DNA of 62,674 bases from Bacteroidota bacterium (GCA_016183805.1 JACPDX010000009.1:1-62674), one strand, 5' to 3'; shown: positions 18,135-26,818, counted from the first letter of the stretch. Notes: generated by a model not told the origin, from the sequence alone. Program-made: numbers and translations.

Positions 18135-18204
18135 GACGGAAGTTCAAAGAAACAAATTTTCAATGACCATTTCCCTTCCGTCAACTGACGAATTGAGGTG
18201 GGAT
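18134..18204. repeat. Convergent gap with inverted repeat and CGTCAACTGACG palindrome
   Basis: Between the SanA-like gene and bshB1 lie gacggaag and its complement cttccgtc, about 32 bp apart. Next comes the palindromic core cgtcaactgacg at 18179-18190. The same kind of core occurs at 35745-35754 and 57741-57756. The structure may act as a convergent terminator or be a dispersed repeat remnant. Confidence 0.55.
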
Positions 18205-18927
18205 TTACTTCAACTTCAACAAATCCTCCACCCCAATATATCGTTCTGCTGTAAAACCTTCGGCATATTTTACGTTAATTTCTCGTCCGTACTGCATCAT
18301 TCTGGCTTTAATAAACTCTAAAAAATCTTCACCACTTATAGGTGTTTGTGGTTCATTGGTTTTGTTATTAGGATTAAAAAATTGGGAATTAAAACATTGA
18401 ATAGCTTCTATTTTTTTATCTACAAATGCTGTTACATCTACCACAAAATCGGGTTTAATAAATCTATCCTGAATATAGTGATACACAGCTTTTGGACGCC
18501 ATTTATCTTGTTTTATTCCATCTATTTCTGTTTCAATTTTAATTAACCCGGCATAAAAACATGCTTCAGATATCAGTTTCGAAGCTCTTCCGTGGTCGGG
18601 ATGACGGTCTTTTATCGCATTTGCTAAAACTACTTCCGGTTTATATTTTCTAATTATTTTAATAATCTCGGCTTGACTTTCTTTGTCATTTCTAAAAAAC
18701 CCATCGGCTAATCCAAGGTTTTCTCTAACCTCAACACCTAAAACTTTTGCAGCATTTTTGGCTTCAATCAATCTTAATTCGCCACTTCCTCGTGAGCCTA
18801 ACTCTCCAATGGTTAAATCTAAAATGCCCACTTTTTTACCTTGAGTAATGTGTTTTAAAATGGTGCCCGAACAACTCAACTCAACATCATCTGGATGAAC
18901 ACCAATGGCTAAAATATCTAACTTCAT
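18205..18927 (-). CDS. bshB1: Bacillithiol biosynthesis deacetylase BshB1
   Basis: A LmbE/PIG-L-type zinc deacetylase of 240 residues. The metal-binding AIGVHPDDVELSC is at residues 6-18 (His-Pro-Asp-Asp) and the third ligand region is DRHPDHGRASKL. TIGELGSRGS is characteristic of BshB1. It removes the acetyl group from GlcNAc-malate to give GlcN-malate, the second step of bacillithiol synthesis. bshA and bshC are not in the window. The frame opens at TTG 18945, but ATG 18927 (MKLDILAIG) is the family start. Convergent with the SanA-like gene. Confidence 0.9.
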   Translation of the reverse strand: MKLDILAIGVHPDDVELSCSGTILKHITQGKKVGILDLTIGELGSRGSGELRLIEAKNAAKVLGVEVRENLGLADGFFRNDKESQAEIIKIIRKYKPEVVLANAIKDRHPDHGRASKLISEACFYAGLIKIETEIDGIKQDKWRPKAVYHYIQDRFIKPDFVVDVTAFVDKKIEAIQCFNSQFFNPNNKTNEPQTPISGEDFLEFIKARMMQYGREINVKYAEGFTAERYIGVEDLLKLK

Positions 18928-19050
18928 CTGTTTATTTTTTTTCAAAATTATGAATATATTTTTGGTTTAATTTTTCACTTTTTTTAATCACTCCTATTTA
19001 AACTCTAATTTATTAAATATATCGGCTTATTTTTGTTTCAAATTAGCAGA

Positions 19051-20451
19051 ATGAGAATAGAATTTAAAGGTGCTGCCAGAACTGTTACAGGAAGTAAACA
19101 TTTGATTACCTTATATTCTGGAAAAACAATTTTATTGGATTGTGGATTGTTTCAAGGTAAGGATGCTGCGGAATCGGACAACAACAAACATTTGGGTTTT
19201 GACCCATCAAAAGTAGATTATTGCATTTTATCACATGCTCACATCGACCATTCTGGAGCAATTCCTTATTTAGTAAAAAAAGGGTTTAAAGGTCAGATAT
19301 ATTGCACAAAAGCAACCAAAGATTTGTGTGAAATAATGTTGGTAGATAGTGCCCACATTCAGGAAGCTGATGTTAGGTACATAAATAAATCACGTTCACA
19401 AAAAGATTTAGAACCCATTGAGCCTTTATATACCATTGAAGATGCCATCGCCTCGTTAAAACATTTTCAAGGTGTAAATTACGATAACTGGATAAAAATT
19501 GATGATGAAGTAGATCTTTGTTTTACAGTTATTGGGCATATTTTAGGTGCCGGAGCTGTTAATTTAAAAATTAAAGAAAATGGAAATGTACATAAATTAT
19601 GTTATACAGGCGACATAGGCAGACCAGATCACAAGATTATAAAAAATCCTGAACCCTATCATGAAGCTGACTATATCATAACCGAATCAACTTATGGAAA
19701 TAGGCTACATGAAAGCACTAAAAATAGTGAGAAAAAATTACTAGAAATTGTTTACGAAACTTGTGTGGTAAAAAAAGGAAAATTGATAATTCCGGCATTT
19801 AGTTTAGGACGTACTCAAGAAATTGTTTACGCTCTCGACCAATTAGAAAACAATGGACAATTGCCAAAAATAAATGTGTATGTCGATAGTCCTTTATCTA
19901 CCAATGCCACCGAAATATTAAAAAGACACCCAGAATGTTTTAATCAAAAAATATTAAAGTACATGAAGGTTGATTCCGACCCCTTTAATTTTAATCGATT
20001 ACATTATATTACTGATGTTGAAGAATCAAAACTTTTGAATCAATCTGATGAGCCTTGTATTATTATCTCAGCTTCTGGAATGATGGAGGCAGGAAGAATT
20101 ATGCACCATTTAAGAAACAACATTTCAAACAAAAAAAACACCATTTTAGTTGTTGGATATTGCTCGCCTCAAACCTTAGGTTATCGTATTGCAAGAGGAG
20201 ATAAAATGGTGAAGATGTTTGGTGAAGAGTTGGAGGTAAAAGCCGATGTAAAAGTAATGGATGAATATAGTGCTCACGGCGATTATAATGAAATGATAAG
20301 TTATTTAATCCAAAATGACCCATCCAAAGTAAAGGAGTTATTTTTGGTTCACGGTGAATATGATGTTCAAGTTGAATATAGAGAAAAACTTGAACAAGCT
20401 GGATTTAAAACTATTCGGATACCAGATTTGAATTCCGAGTATTTGATTTAG
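19051..20451 (+). CDS. Beta-CASP metallo-beta-lactamase RNA-processing exonuclease-like protein
   Basis: About 466 residues. The metallo-beta-lactamase core carries LSHAHIDHSG (HxHxDH, about residues 58-67) and TGDIGRPD. The beta-CASP insertion and the RMMBL C-terminal motifs follow (ISASGMMEAGRIMHHL; DEYSAHGDYNEM; LVHGE). This is the Ysh1/CPSF73-like bacterial group, usually annotated as an RNA-processing exonuclease. The zinc-dependent nuclease role is family knowledge; the target RNA is unknown. TTG 19033 is open but ATG 19051 (MRIEFKGAARTVTGS) fits the family. It is divergent from bshB1. Confidence 0.88.
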   Translation: MRIEFKGAARTVTGSKHLITLYSGKTILLDCGLFQGKDAAESDNNKHLGFDPSKVDYCILSHAHIDHSGAIPYLVKKGFKGQIYCTKATKDLCEIMLVDSAHIQEADVRYINKSRSQKDLEPIEPLYTIEDAIASLKHFQGVNYDNWIKIDDEVDLCFTVIGHILGAGAVNLKIKENGNVHKLCYTGDIGRPDHKIIKNPEPYHEADYIITESTYGNRLHESTKNSEKKLLEIVYETCVVKKGKLIIPAFSLGRTQEIVYALDQLENNGQLPKINVYVDSPLSTNATEILKRHPECFNQKILKYMKVDSDPFNFNRLHYITDVEESKLLNQSDEPCIIISASGMMEAGRIMHHLRNNISNKKNTILVVGYCSPQTLGYRIARGDKMVKMFGEELEVKADVKVMDEYSAHGDYNEMISYLIQNDPSKVKELFLVHGEYDVQVEYREKLEQAGFKTIRIPDLNSEYLI

Positions 20452-20525
20452 AAGACGGAAGTCTGGCGTTTGCCCCCGATAGCTATCGGGGTGAGCTGAC
20501 GACTGAATACTTCTTTTGTTAAAGA
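20452..20525. repeat. Intergenic palindrome (ccccgatagctatcgggg)
   Basis: After the exonuclease stop the gap holds two 7-bp-like units (gaagacg, gaagtct), a perfect 18-bp palindrome at 20474-20491, then gctgacg, actgaat and acttctt. The outer gaag and cttc segments can also pair. The structure could terminate transcription, but there is no T-run directly after it. Confidence 0.6.
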
Positions 20526-20560
20526 AGTGTTAATTCAATAACAACTCAAAAAAACAAGTC

Positions 20561-20568
20561 TAACTTTG
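20561..20568 (+). promoter_or_regulatory. Putative -7 element (TAACTTTG)
   Basis: TAACTTTG matches TAnnTTTG and lies 25 bp before the DUF1573 start codon, leaving room for a short leader. No clear -33 TTG is present. Confidence 0.35.
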
Positions 20569-20593
20569 ATGTATAAATTTAAAAAAAACATTT

Positions 20594-21052
20594 ATGAAAA
20601 AAATATTATTATCTATTGGAATTGCTTCTTTAACCATATTCAGCATCCAAGCACAGGAAACCAAAACTGATAACGCTGCAATAGTAAACCCAAATGCTGC
20701 AGTAATTACTTTTGAGACCGATGTTATTGATTACGGTACTATCGAACAAGCAGCTGATGGTATTAGAGAATTCAAATTTAAGAACACAGGTAAAGAACCT
20801 TTGATTATTTCAAATGCAACTGGGAGTTGTGGATGTACTGTTCCAACTTGGTCGAAAGAACCAATTTTACCTGGTAATACCGGTGTTATTAGTGTAAAAT
20901 ATGATACTAAACGTTTAGGTGCCATTAACAAATCTGTTACAGTTACTTCAAATGCAACAGAAGCTACTAAAGTATTAAGAATAAAAGGTAATATTATTGC
21001 TCCAAAAACTAGCCCGGTTAAAGAAGGAGCAACAGGACCCGTAGAGAACTAA
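20594..21052 (+). CDS. DUF1573 domain exported protein
   Basis: A 152-residue protein with a signal peptide (MKKILLSIGIASLTIFSIQAQ) and one DUF1573 domain. The family-typical strand pattern is FETDVIDYGTIEQ, FKFKNTGKEPLIISNATGSCGCTVP, and ILPGNTGVISVKYDTKR. DUF1573 is an Ig-like fold related to ASPM-SPD-2-Hydin domains and is very common in Bacteroidota periplasmic proteins; its function is unknown. It is a single gene followed by a strong terminator shared with the convergent DUF2235 gene. Confidence 0.88.
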   Translation: MKKILLSIGIASLTIFSIQAQETKTDNAAIVNPNAAVITFETDVIDYGTIEQAADGIREFKFKNTGKEPLIISNATGSCGCTVPTWSKEPILPGNTGVISVKYDTKRLGAINKSVTVTSNATEATKVLRIKGNIIAPKTSPVKEGATGPVEN

Positions 21053-21101
21053 AATTTTAATGATTGGTTATTGATTAGTTTTAGTAAATTCAAATTAGGT
21101 T

Positions 21102-21136
21102 TAAAGAGTCGCTAACAATAGCGACTCTTTTTTTTA
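21102..21136. terminator. Bidirectional terminator
   Basis: The stem aaagagtcgct / agcgactcttt with a short loop is followed by a long T-run on the plus strand. It lies between convergent stop codons (21052 and 21137), so it probably ends both transcripts. Confidence 0.85.
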
Positions 21137-22156
21137 TTAATACTCTATATTATTCCAGCCATATTGATTTACAAAATCTTCTAAATTTTTAGGTTTGTAC
21201 TTCATATTATCATATCGTTCTTTTACACTCACATGAAGATATGTACCGGGTACAATTTTCCTTTTTTTCAATCCCAACATTTTATAAATTAGTCCGTCTT
21301 CCTTATTTTGTTTTGCTAATGGATTTAATTGTGTTTTTTCAATATGAGGCTGAAATTGTAAATTTTGTTTTTCAACTTCTTTCTTCATCCACATCATTGG
21401 AATATCACTTAATACATGCCCATTTTCATCCGGTGGGTAACTACCTCCTACATCAGAATGTACACCAGCAAACCAAACTTGTTTTAAATCTACAAGTTTA
21501 TGATAATCTTGTTCCCAAATAGTGGGTTCAAAATCTTTACGTAATTCATCAATTGAAAGAGCATGACGAGCAGTTTTTATAATTGATCCTATTTTATTAT
21601 CGTAAAACAAGTGTTTATCTTTTATAAATCCAAAAATACTTTTTGGCAATCCCAATGCCCCTACAGTATCCCAAACTCCAACAAAATGAATGGGGGTTTT
21701 TTGGCTTACCGAAAAATCTGTTCTAAATTCTTGAGATTTAACTCCATCTGGTTTTTCATCTGGATTTTTATATAGCTTGTAAGCTTCATTAATTTGATTG
21801 TCGTGTTCTTTTTTTAAAATACTGCAATTGTTGATTAAACCTGCCAAACAACGCACAGTATATGCTCCACGACTAAATCCGAATAAAAATATTTCATCTC
21901 CTTCATCATAATTATGTACAATGTAACGATAACCGTCCATAATGTTTTTATCTAATCCTGCACCAAAACCTCCACCACCTACTTTATCGTGGTATGAACC
22001 AATTCCCCAATCGTAAAAAACAGTTTGAGCGATACCTTTATCGTCAACTGGTTTAATGGCTCTCGAAAATTTTAACACGTTGGTAGGGTAATCTTTGGTT
22101 AAATCCTCTTCGGGTTTATTCCATGTTCCGTCCGAACAAATGATGATACGTTTCAT
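21137..22156 (-). CDS. DUF2235 alpha/beta hydrolase
   Basis: A 339-residue protein of the DUF2235 family. It starts MKRIIICSDGTWNKPEED and has the nucleophile elbow FLFGFSRGAYTVR (GxSxG, about residues 93-97) and the later FVGVWDTVGALG and AGVHSDVGGSYP, which supply the probable catalytic Asp and His. Some members are Tle-type phospholipase effectors of type VI secretion; others are free-standing cytoplasmic proteins. No T6SS gene, immunity gene or signal peptide is visible, so an effector role is not supported here. ATG start at 22156. Confidence 0.83.
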   Translation of the reverse strand: MKRIIICSDGTWNKPEEDLTKDYPTNVLKFSRAIKPVDDKGIAQTVFYDWGIGSYHDKVGGGGFGAGLDKNIMDGYRYIVHNYDEGDEIFLFGFSRGAYTVRCLAGLINNCSILKKEHDNQINEAYKLYKNPDEKPDGVKSQEFRTDFSVSQKTPIHFVGVWDTVGALGLPKSIFGFIKDKHLFYDNKIGSIIKTARHALSIDELRKDFEPTIWEQDYHKLVDLKQVWFAGVHSDVGGSYPPDENGHVLSDIPMMWMKKEVEKQNLQFQPHIEKTQLNPLAKQNKEDGLIYKMLGLKKRKIVPGTYLHVSVKERYDNMKYKPKNLEDFVNQYGWNNIEY

Positions 22157-22268
22157 TTTATGTGTTTTTGATACCGTTAATTAAATGGTTTAAAAATAAG
22201 CATAATTTTCATACACCTTTTGGCATAGTTTTTCGTTTTAATATCAGAAACATAAAAAACTAAATGCC

Positions 22269-22658
22269 ATGAACATTCCTCCAAAGATATTTTTTTTAAG
22301 CGATTCAGGCAATAGTAATTTAGCCGAGTTTATAAATACTAACCTGTATTACGAAAGTTTTGACGTAAGCTTTAAAAAATTAAAAATTGAAACGCTACAA
22401 GCAGAAAATCCGGATTTAATAGTTATTGATTTATATTTTAGCGAAAAACATTCCGACGAAGTTGTTGCCAACGTTTTAAAATATTTTAGTAACAAACCCA
22501 TTTACTTTTTAAGTCCAATCAACAATGAAATAAAAAAATTTGTTGTGAAACTAAACACCAATATTCACTTCTTATCAAATTTTAGTGGCGATGTGGTAAA
22601 AAAAATCAATCAATTTCTTGACACGGCAGCAATAAAAAATTATGGAAGGGTTGGTTAG
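22269..22658 (+). CDS. Hypothetical protein, receiver-like fold possible
   Basis: A 129-residue cytoplasmic protein that I do not recognise. The pattern of alternating strands and helices, with a central hydrophobic strand ending in Asp (DLIVIDLYF) and a later KPIYFLSP, resembles a response-regulator receiver. The phosphorylation surroundings are not clearly conserved. A preceding motif is SDSGNSNL. Its stop codon overlaps the convergent GH3 gene's stop by 4 bp (22655-22658). It could be a degenerate receiver or an unrelated Rossmann-like protein. Confidence 0.6.
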   Translation: MNIPPKIFFLSDSGNSNLAEFINTNLYYESFDVSFKKLKIETLQAENPDLIVIDLYFSEKHSDEVVANVLKYFSNKPIYFLSPINNEIKKFVVKLNTNIHFLSNFSGDVVKKINQFLDTAAIKNYGRVG

Positions 22659-25615
22659 TTAACTTTCTTACTCATCGATTTATTAATCGCATCATAAATT
22701 ACTTGTTGAATATCAGTTCTAATATTCAAATTTGCCAGTTTTTTATTTTCTGTATCGGGGTATGTTCTGTTCGATAAAAACACATATACCACTTTTTCGT
22801 CAGGGTCAGCCCAAACCATAGTCCCGGTAAATCCTGTATGCCCAAAACTATTTTGTGAAATACCATCACACGTTGGTCCTCCGAAACCTTGTAAAAAAGG
22901 TTTGTCAAAACCGGCAGCTCTTCTGTTTTCATTTTCCTGTCCCGTAAATTGGCATTTTGTGTATTCGTTTAAAACCGTATCACTTAAATAATGTATTCCG
23001 CCATAAGTTCCTTTGTTCATATACATTTGCACCAATTTTGCTAAATCGTTGGCGTTTGAAAACAATCCTGCATGACCACCTACCCCACCCAACATTGCTG
23101 CTCCGGGGTCATGCACATCACCGTGTATAATTTGTTTTCTAAATGTTTTATCGTTTTCTGTTGGAGGAATTCTATCTAAACTAAATTTGTTTCGCGGTAA
23201 ATAACCTGTGGTGGTCATTCCCAACTGAGCATAAATATCACCGACATATTTGTCCAATGCTTGTTGGCTTTGAGCCTCAACAATTTTCATTAAAAAATAA
23301 TAGCCCAAATCGCTATAATTATATTTTTTCTCCTTCAAAGGTCCTTTTAAAATACGTTGGTAAATAATATCGGGATAAAACCTACTGATATAAATATCGT
23401 TGGCAACACGGTAAGGATAATAATAAGAAGAATCGTTGCAATAAATTACATGGTCGAGTTCTCCTTTGTAAATGGTTTTTACATAAAACGGCACCCAAGC
23501 TTGTAAACCTGCTTGATGAGCCAAAATTTCTCTCAAATTCAAATTGTAATAGGCAGAAGTATCCGGAATTAACCCTGAAAGATAATCGCCCAATTTACTG
23601 TCTAAACTAAACTTGTTTTGGTCTTGCAAATGCATTAAACCTAGCAATGTTGAAGTAATTTTAGTTACCGATGCTAAATCGTAAATGGTGTTTTTATCAA
23701 CTGCGATTAAACTGTCGTAAGTATGGTAACCAAACGATTTGTTGTAAATTACTTTACCCTCTTTCGCTACAAAAACCTGACAACCCGGGTAAGCACCGAC
23801 CGAAATTCCATTTAAAGCAATGCTGTCAATTTGGTACAAATCTTTTTCAAAAATACCGGCTTCTTCAGGTTCGGTATAAACAAAACGACCAATCGGTAAA
23901 ATATTCAAACCAGTGCCTTCTTTAAATTTTGAAGAAATCGTTACCGGCAATTTTCCGTTAGCTCCGATACCCCCAAACACCAATTCTGCAGCAGCTCTAT
24001 TCGTGTATTTATTGTTTTGATAAGCTAAAACAGTAGTGTTTATTTTATCCAATCCACTAAAACCAATCAAACTGTATGGATTCATAAAGTTGACTAAAAT
24101 TACCCGTTTGGTTTTGCTCAATTCAACCATCAACTCTTTGGTTTCTGAGCTTATTTTATATCTTTTCCAAGGGTTTTTATCAGAATTGTGCAACGAAACA
24201 ATTACCGTATTAAAAGCATTTACCGTGTCTATAAATTGTTTTTTGTTGGTGGCATTCAGTTCTGCGGTATAAAACGGCTGAACATTGGTATATAAACTCA
24301 ATGAGTTTTGAAACTCTTGATACTCTTCTTCTCCAATAGCAATAGAAGCAACGGTAATTTTATCCAACTCTTGTAATGGAATAAAATCATAATTGTTTTG
24401 AATAACCGTTAAAGCACTTTCAAATAATTTTTTGTTATGCAACTCATATTCTTTTTTGTTTAAGTCGGTTGTTAAATTTTCTAATGCAACTTGCTTGTTT
24501 TTGTAAACTCCCGACCATTCTTTAGCTTTTAAAATTTTTAAACATCGTTTTTCTATCTCAACAGAATCAATTTCACCATTGGCAATGGCTTTATTAATTT
24601 CCGCAACAGCAGTTGGAACGTTTTCGGAAAACAACAACACATCGTTTCCAGCCAACAAGGCTTTTACATCTACATAACCGGGTTTATTAAAAGAACTTAC
24701 ACCTTTCATGTTTAATGCATCAGTAAAAACCAGACCCTCAAATTTTAATGAATCCCTTAACAAATAGGTAACTACGTTTTTCGAAAGTGTTGTGGCTGTA
24801 TTTGCAGTAGTATCATAAGCCGGAATAAATAAATGAGCCACCATCATACTCGATAAACCTTCGGCAACCAAGGCTTTAAAGGGATACAATTCAATAGAAT
24901 CTATCCGTTCTTTGGTGTGATTTATTACAGGCAAAGCTTTGTGTGAATCGGCATCAGTATCACCATGTCCGGGAAAATGTTTGGCATTTGCTAATACATT
25001 TACACTTTGCAATCCTTGCATATAAGCAATTCCTTTACTGGCGACATTGTACTTGTTTTCGCCAAACGAGCGGGCATTGATAATAGGGTTTTTTGGATTT
25101 ACATTTACATCCACCACAGGAGCAAAATTCACTTGAATTCCCAAGCGTTGACACTGTTTACCAATATCTTCACCCATTTTATAAATCAAGTGGTTGTCTT
25201 GAATAGCGCCTAAAGTCATTTGCCAAGGATATTTTACCACACTATCCAACCGCATGGCTAAACCCCACTCCCCATCTATAGAAATCAATAAAGGCACTTT
25301 TGATTCGGCTTGATACCTGTTATATAAATCTGCATGTCGAATTGGTCCACCCTGCATAAATATTAAACCTCCAATTTTATAATTGGTAATTAACGAATCT
25401 ATTTCTTTAACGTGTTTTTCATCTTTATTGGAATATGCTGCAACCATTAACAATTGTCCAATTTTTTCATCAAGCGTTAATGTTTTTAAAACTGAATCAG
25501 CCCATGTAGTAGAGTTTAAAAATGCGGGAGTATTATTTTTTATATAAGAGGCTTGAAAAGCACTAAAAAGTACAAATCCTAGCAATAAACTTAATATGGT
25601 AATTTTAATTTTCAT
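22655..25615 (-). CDS. Bifunctional GH3 beta-N-acetylglucosaminidase / serine beta-lactamase-like fusion
   Basis: A 986-residue exported protein (N-terminal hydrophobic segment, residues 5-20). The first half is a glycoside hydrolase family 3 domain, with NARSFGENKYNVASKG, the NagZ-type catalytic loop KHFPGHGDTDADSHKALP and the nucleophile region FTDALNMKGV. A C-terminal GH3 domain follows. The last ~400 residues are a class-C beta-lactamase/DD-peptidase-like serine hydrolase: SVTK (Ser-x-x-Lys) in DLASVTKITSTLLG, YSD in YNYSDLGYYF, and FGHTGFTG. Both activities suit peptidoglycan turnover in the periplasm. The fusion recurs in Bacteroidota. ATG start at 25615. Confidence 0.9.
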   Translation of the reverse strand: MKIKITILSLLLGFVLFSAFQASYIKNNTPAFLNSTTWADSVLKTLTLDEKIGQLLMVAAYSNKDEKHVKEIDSLITNYKIGGLIFMQGGPIRHADLYNRYQAESKVPLLISIDGEWGLAMRLDSVVKYPWQMTLGAIQDNHLIYKMGEDIGKQCQRLGIQVNFAPVVDVNVNPKNPIINARSFGENKYNVASKGIAYMQGLQSVNVLANAKHFPGHGDTDADSHKALPVINHTKERIDSIELYPFKALVAEGLSSMMVAHLFIPAYDTTANTATTLSKNVVTYLLRDSLKFEGLVFTDALNMKGVSSFNKPGYVDVKALLAGNDVLLFSENVPTAVAEINKAIANGEIDSVEIEKRCLKILKAKEWSGVYKNKQVALENLTTDLNKKEYELHNKKLFESALTVIQNNYDFIPLQELDKITVASIAIGEEEYQEFQNSLSLYTNVQPFYTAELNATNKKQFIDTVNAFNTVIVSLHNSDKNPWKRYKISSETKELMVELSKTKRVILVNFMNPYSLIGFSGLDKINTTVLAYQNNKYTNRAAAELVFGGIGANGKLPVTISSKFKEGTGLNILPIGRFVYTEPEEAGIFEKDLYQIDSIALNGISVGAYPGCQVFVAKEGKVIYNKSFGYHTYDSLIAVDKNTIYDLASVTKITSTLLGLMHLQDQNKFSLDSKLGDYLSGLIPDTSAYYNLNLREILAHQAGLQAWVPFYVKTIYKGELDHVIYCNDSSYYYPYRVANDIYISRFYPDIIYQRILKGPLKEKKYNYSDLGYYFLMKIVEAQSQQALDKYVGDIYAQLGMTTTGYLPRNKFSLDRIPPTENDKTFRKQIIHGDVHDPGAAMLGGVGGHAGLFSNANDLAKLVQMYMNKGTYGGIHYLSDTVLNEYTKCQFTGQENENRRAAGFDKPFLQGFGGPTCDGISQNSFGHTGFTGTMVWADPDEKVVYVFLSNRTYPDTENKKLANLNIRTDIQQVIYDAINKSMSKKVN

Positions 25616-25687
25616 AATTTATTTCAATACGCAATAAAATTAACGGTAATACAAAGCGATAAAACGGTTAAATTATTGTGTTTTCAA

Positions 25688-25785
25688 CAGTTTGAAGTTG
25701 ACAGTTTAAATAGTCGGAAGACCGAAGACCGAAGTCGGAGAAAAAGTAACTGCTAACTTCGGTCTTCGGTCTTCCAACTTCTAAA
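25688..25785. repeat. Fourteen-unit heptamer tract with perfect 20-bp inverted repeat
   Basis: The gap reads as 7-bp units throughout: cagtttg, aagttga, cagttta, and later ggaagac, cgaagac, cgaagtc, then ttcggtc, ttcggtc and ttccaac. Positions 25716-25735 and 25756-25775 are perfect reverse complements with a 20-bp loop. It lies between the divergent GH3 and transketolase genes, upstream of both. Confidence 0.85.
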
Positions 25786-25837
25786 TCTACTTATTACAAG
25801 TTTTCAACACGGTTAGTATATTCTTTTAAAATTGAAG

Positions 25838-25845
25838 TACTTTTG
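25838..25845 (+). promoter_or_regulatory. Putative -7 element (TACTTTTG)
   Basis: TACTTTTG fits TAnnTTTG and lies 32 bp upstream of the transketolase N-terminal subunit start. The -33 position has no clear TTG. Confidence 0.35.
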
Positions 25846-25877
25846 ACACCGATTTTAAACCATAAAACACAATAAAA

Positions 25878-26723
25878 ATGCCATCTATTTTAGAATTAGA
25901 AAAAATTGCCTCACAAGTAAGAAGGGACATCGTTAGAATGGTTCATGCCGTTAACTCTGGACATCCCGGAGGTTCTTTGGGTTGTACCGATTATTTGGTT
26001 GCTTTGTACTTCGAAATCATGCATCATCAGCCACAACCTTTTGATATGGACGGCAAAAACCAAGATGTTTTCTTCCTTTCAAACGGGCACATTTCCCCGG
26101 TATTTTATAGTGTTTTAGCCCGTTCCGGTTATTTTCCTACAAAAGAATTAGCAACTTTTCGTAAATTAAATTCCCGTTTACAAGGCCATCCAACCACTCA
26201 CGAAGGCTTACCGGGTGTCAGAATTGCAAGTGGCTCTTTAGGGCAAGGCTTATCAAACGCCATTGGTGCTGCTTTAACCAAAAAATTAAACAACGATAAA
26301 TCCATTGTTTTTTCTTTACATGGTGATGGAGAATTACAAGAAGGTCAGATTTGGGAAGCCGCCATGTATGCCTCTCACAACAAAGTAGATAATTTAATTT
26401 CATGTATTGATTGTAACGGCCAACAAATTGACGGAAGTACTAAAGAAGTAATGGACTTAGGTGACCTTACAGCCAAATGGCATGCTTTTGGGTGGGATGT
26501 ATTGCACATGAACGGAAACAACATGCAAAACATTATTGAAACTGTTAACAAAGCAAAAACACACTTAGGCAGACAAAAACCCATTATGATTATTATGAAA
26601 ACTGAAATGGGTAATGGTGTTGATTTTATGATGGGTTCGCACAAATGGCACGGTGTTGCTCCAAATGATGAACAATTAGCCAATGCTTTAGGACAATTGG
26701 AAGAAACGCTTGGTGATTATTGA
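25878..26723 (+). CDS. Transketolase, N-terminal (TPP-binding) subunit
   Basis: A 281-residue protein equal to the first domain of transketolase: VHAVNSGHPGGSLGCTDYL, then the thiamine-diphosphate motif HGDGELQEGQIWEAAM ending at CIDCN (GDG...N), and the conserved GSHKWHG near the C-terminus. It pairs with the C-terminal subunit at 28201 to transfer two-carbon ketol units in the pentose phosphate pathway. The split architecture is normal in many bacteria, but the two genes are usually adjacent. Here a palindromic repeat and a vWA gene separate them by about 1.5 kb. ATG start at 25878. Confidence 0.92.
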   Translation: MPSILELEKIASQVRRDIVRMVHAVNSGHPGGSLGCTDYLVALYFEIMHHQPQPFDMDGKNQDVFFLSNGHISPVFYSVLARSGYFPTKELATFRKLNSRLQGHPTTHEGLPGVRIASGSLGQGLSNAIGAALTKKLNNDKSIVFSLHGDGELQEGQIWEAAMYASHNKVDNLISCIDCNGQQIDGSTKEVMDLGDLTAKWHAFGWDVLHMNGNNMQNIIETVNKAKTHLGRQKPIMIIMKTEMGNGVDFMMGSHKWHGVAPNDEQLANALGQLEETLGDY

Positions 26724-26730
26724 TTTTTTT

Positions 26731-26805
26731 CGTCATTGCGAGGAACGAAGCAATCTGCTAAAAAAATAAGATTACTTCATTCGCTAACGCTTCTTCGTAA
26801 TGACG
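26731..26805. repeat. REP-like palindromic element, copy 2
   Basis: A 75-bp imperfect palindrome beginning cgtcattgcgagg and ending taatgacg, with the same inner gaagcaatct as copy 1 at 10108-10181. It starts 7 bp after the transketolase stop and ends 13 bp before the vWA start codon. The right arm is more diverged than in copy 1. Confidence 0.82.
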
Positions 26806-26818
26806 TTAACTTTATACT

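Noticed and set aside
20474-20491. Perfect palindrome considered as an operator of the DUF1573 gene
   Set aside because: It lies about 70 bp before the putative -7 element and matches a type of repeat common in Bacteroidota gaps, so a specific regulatory role is unsupported.
21137-22156. DUF2235 protein considered as a toxin with an adjacent immunity gene
   Set aside because: The neighbouring orphan gene is on the opposite strand and has no signal peptide or family link to immunity proteins.
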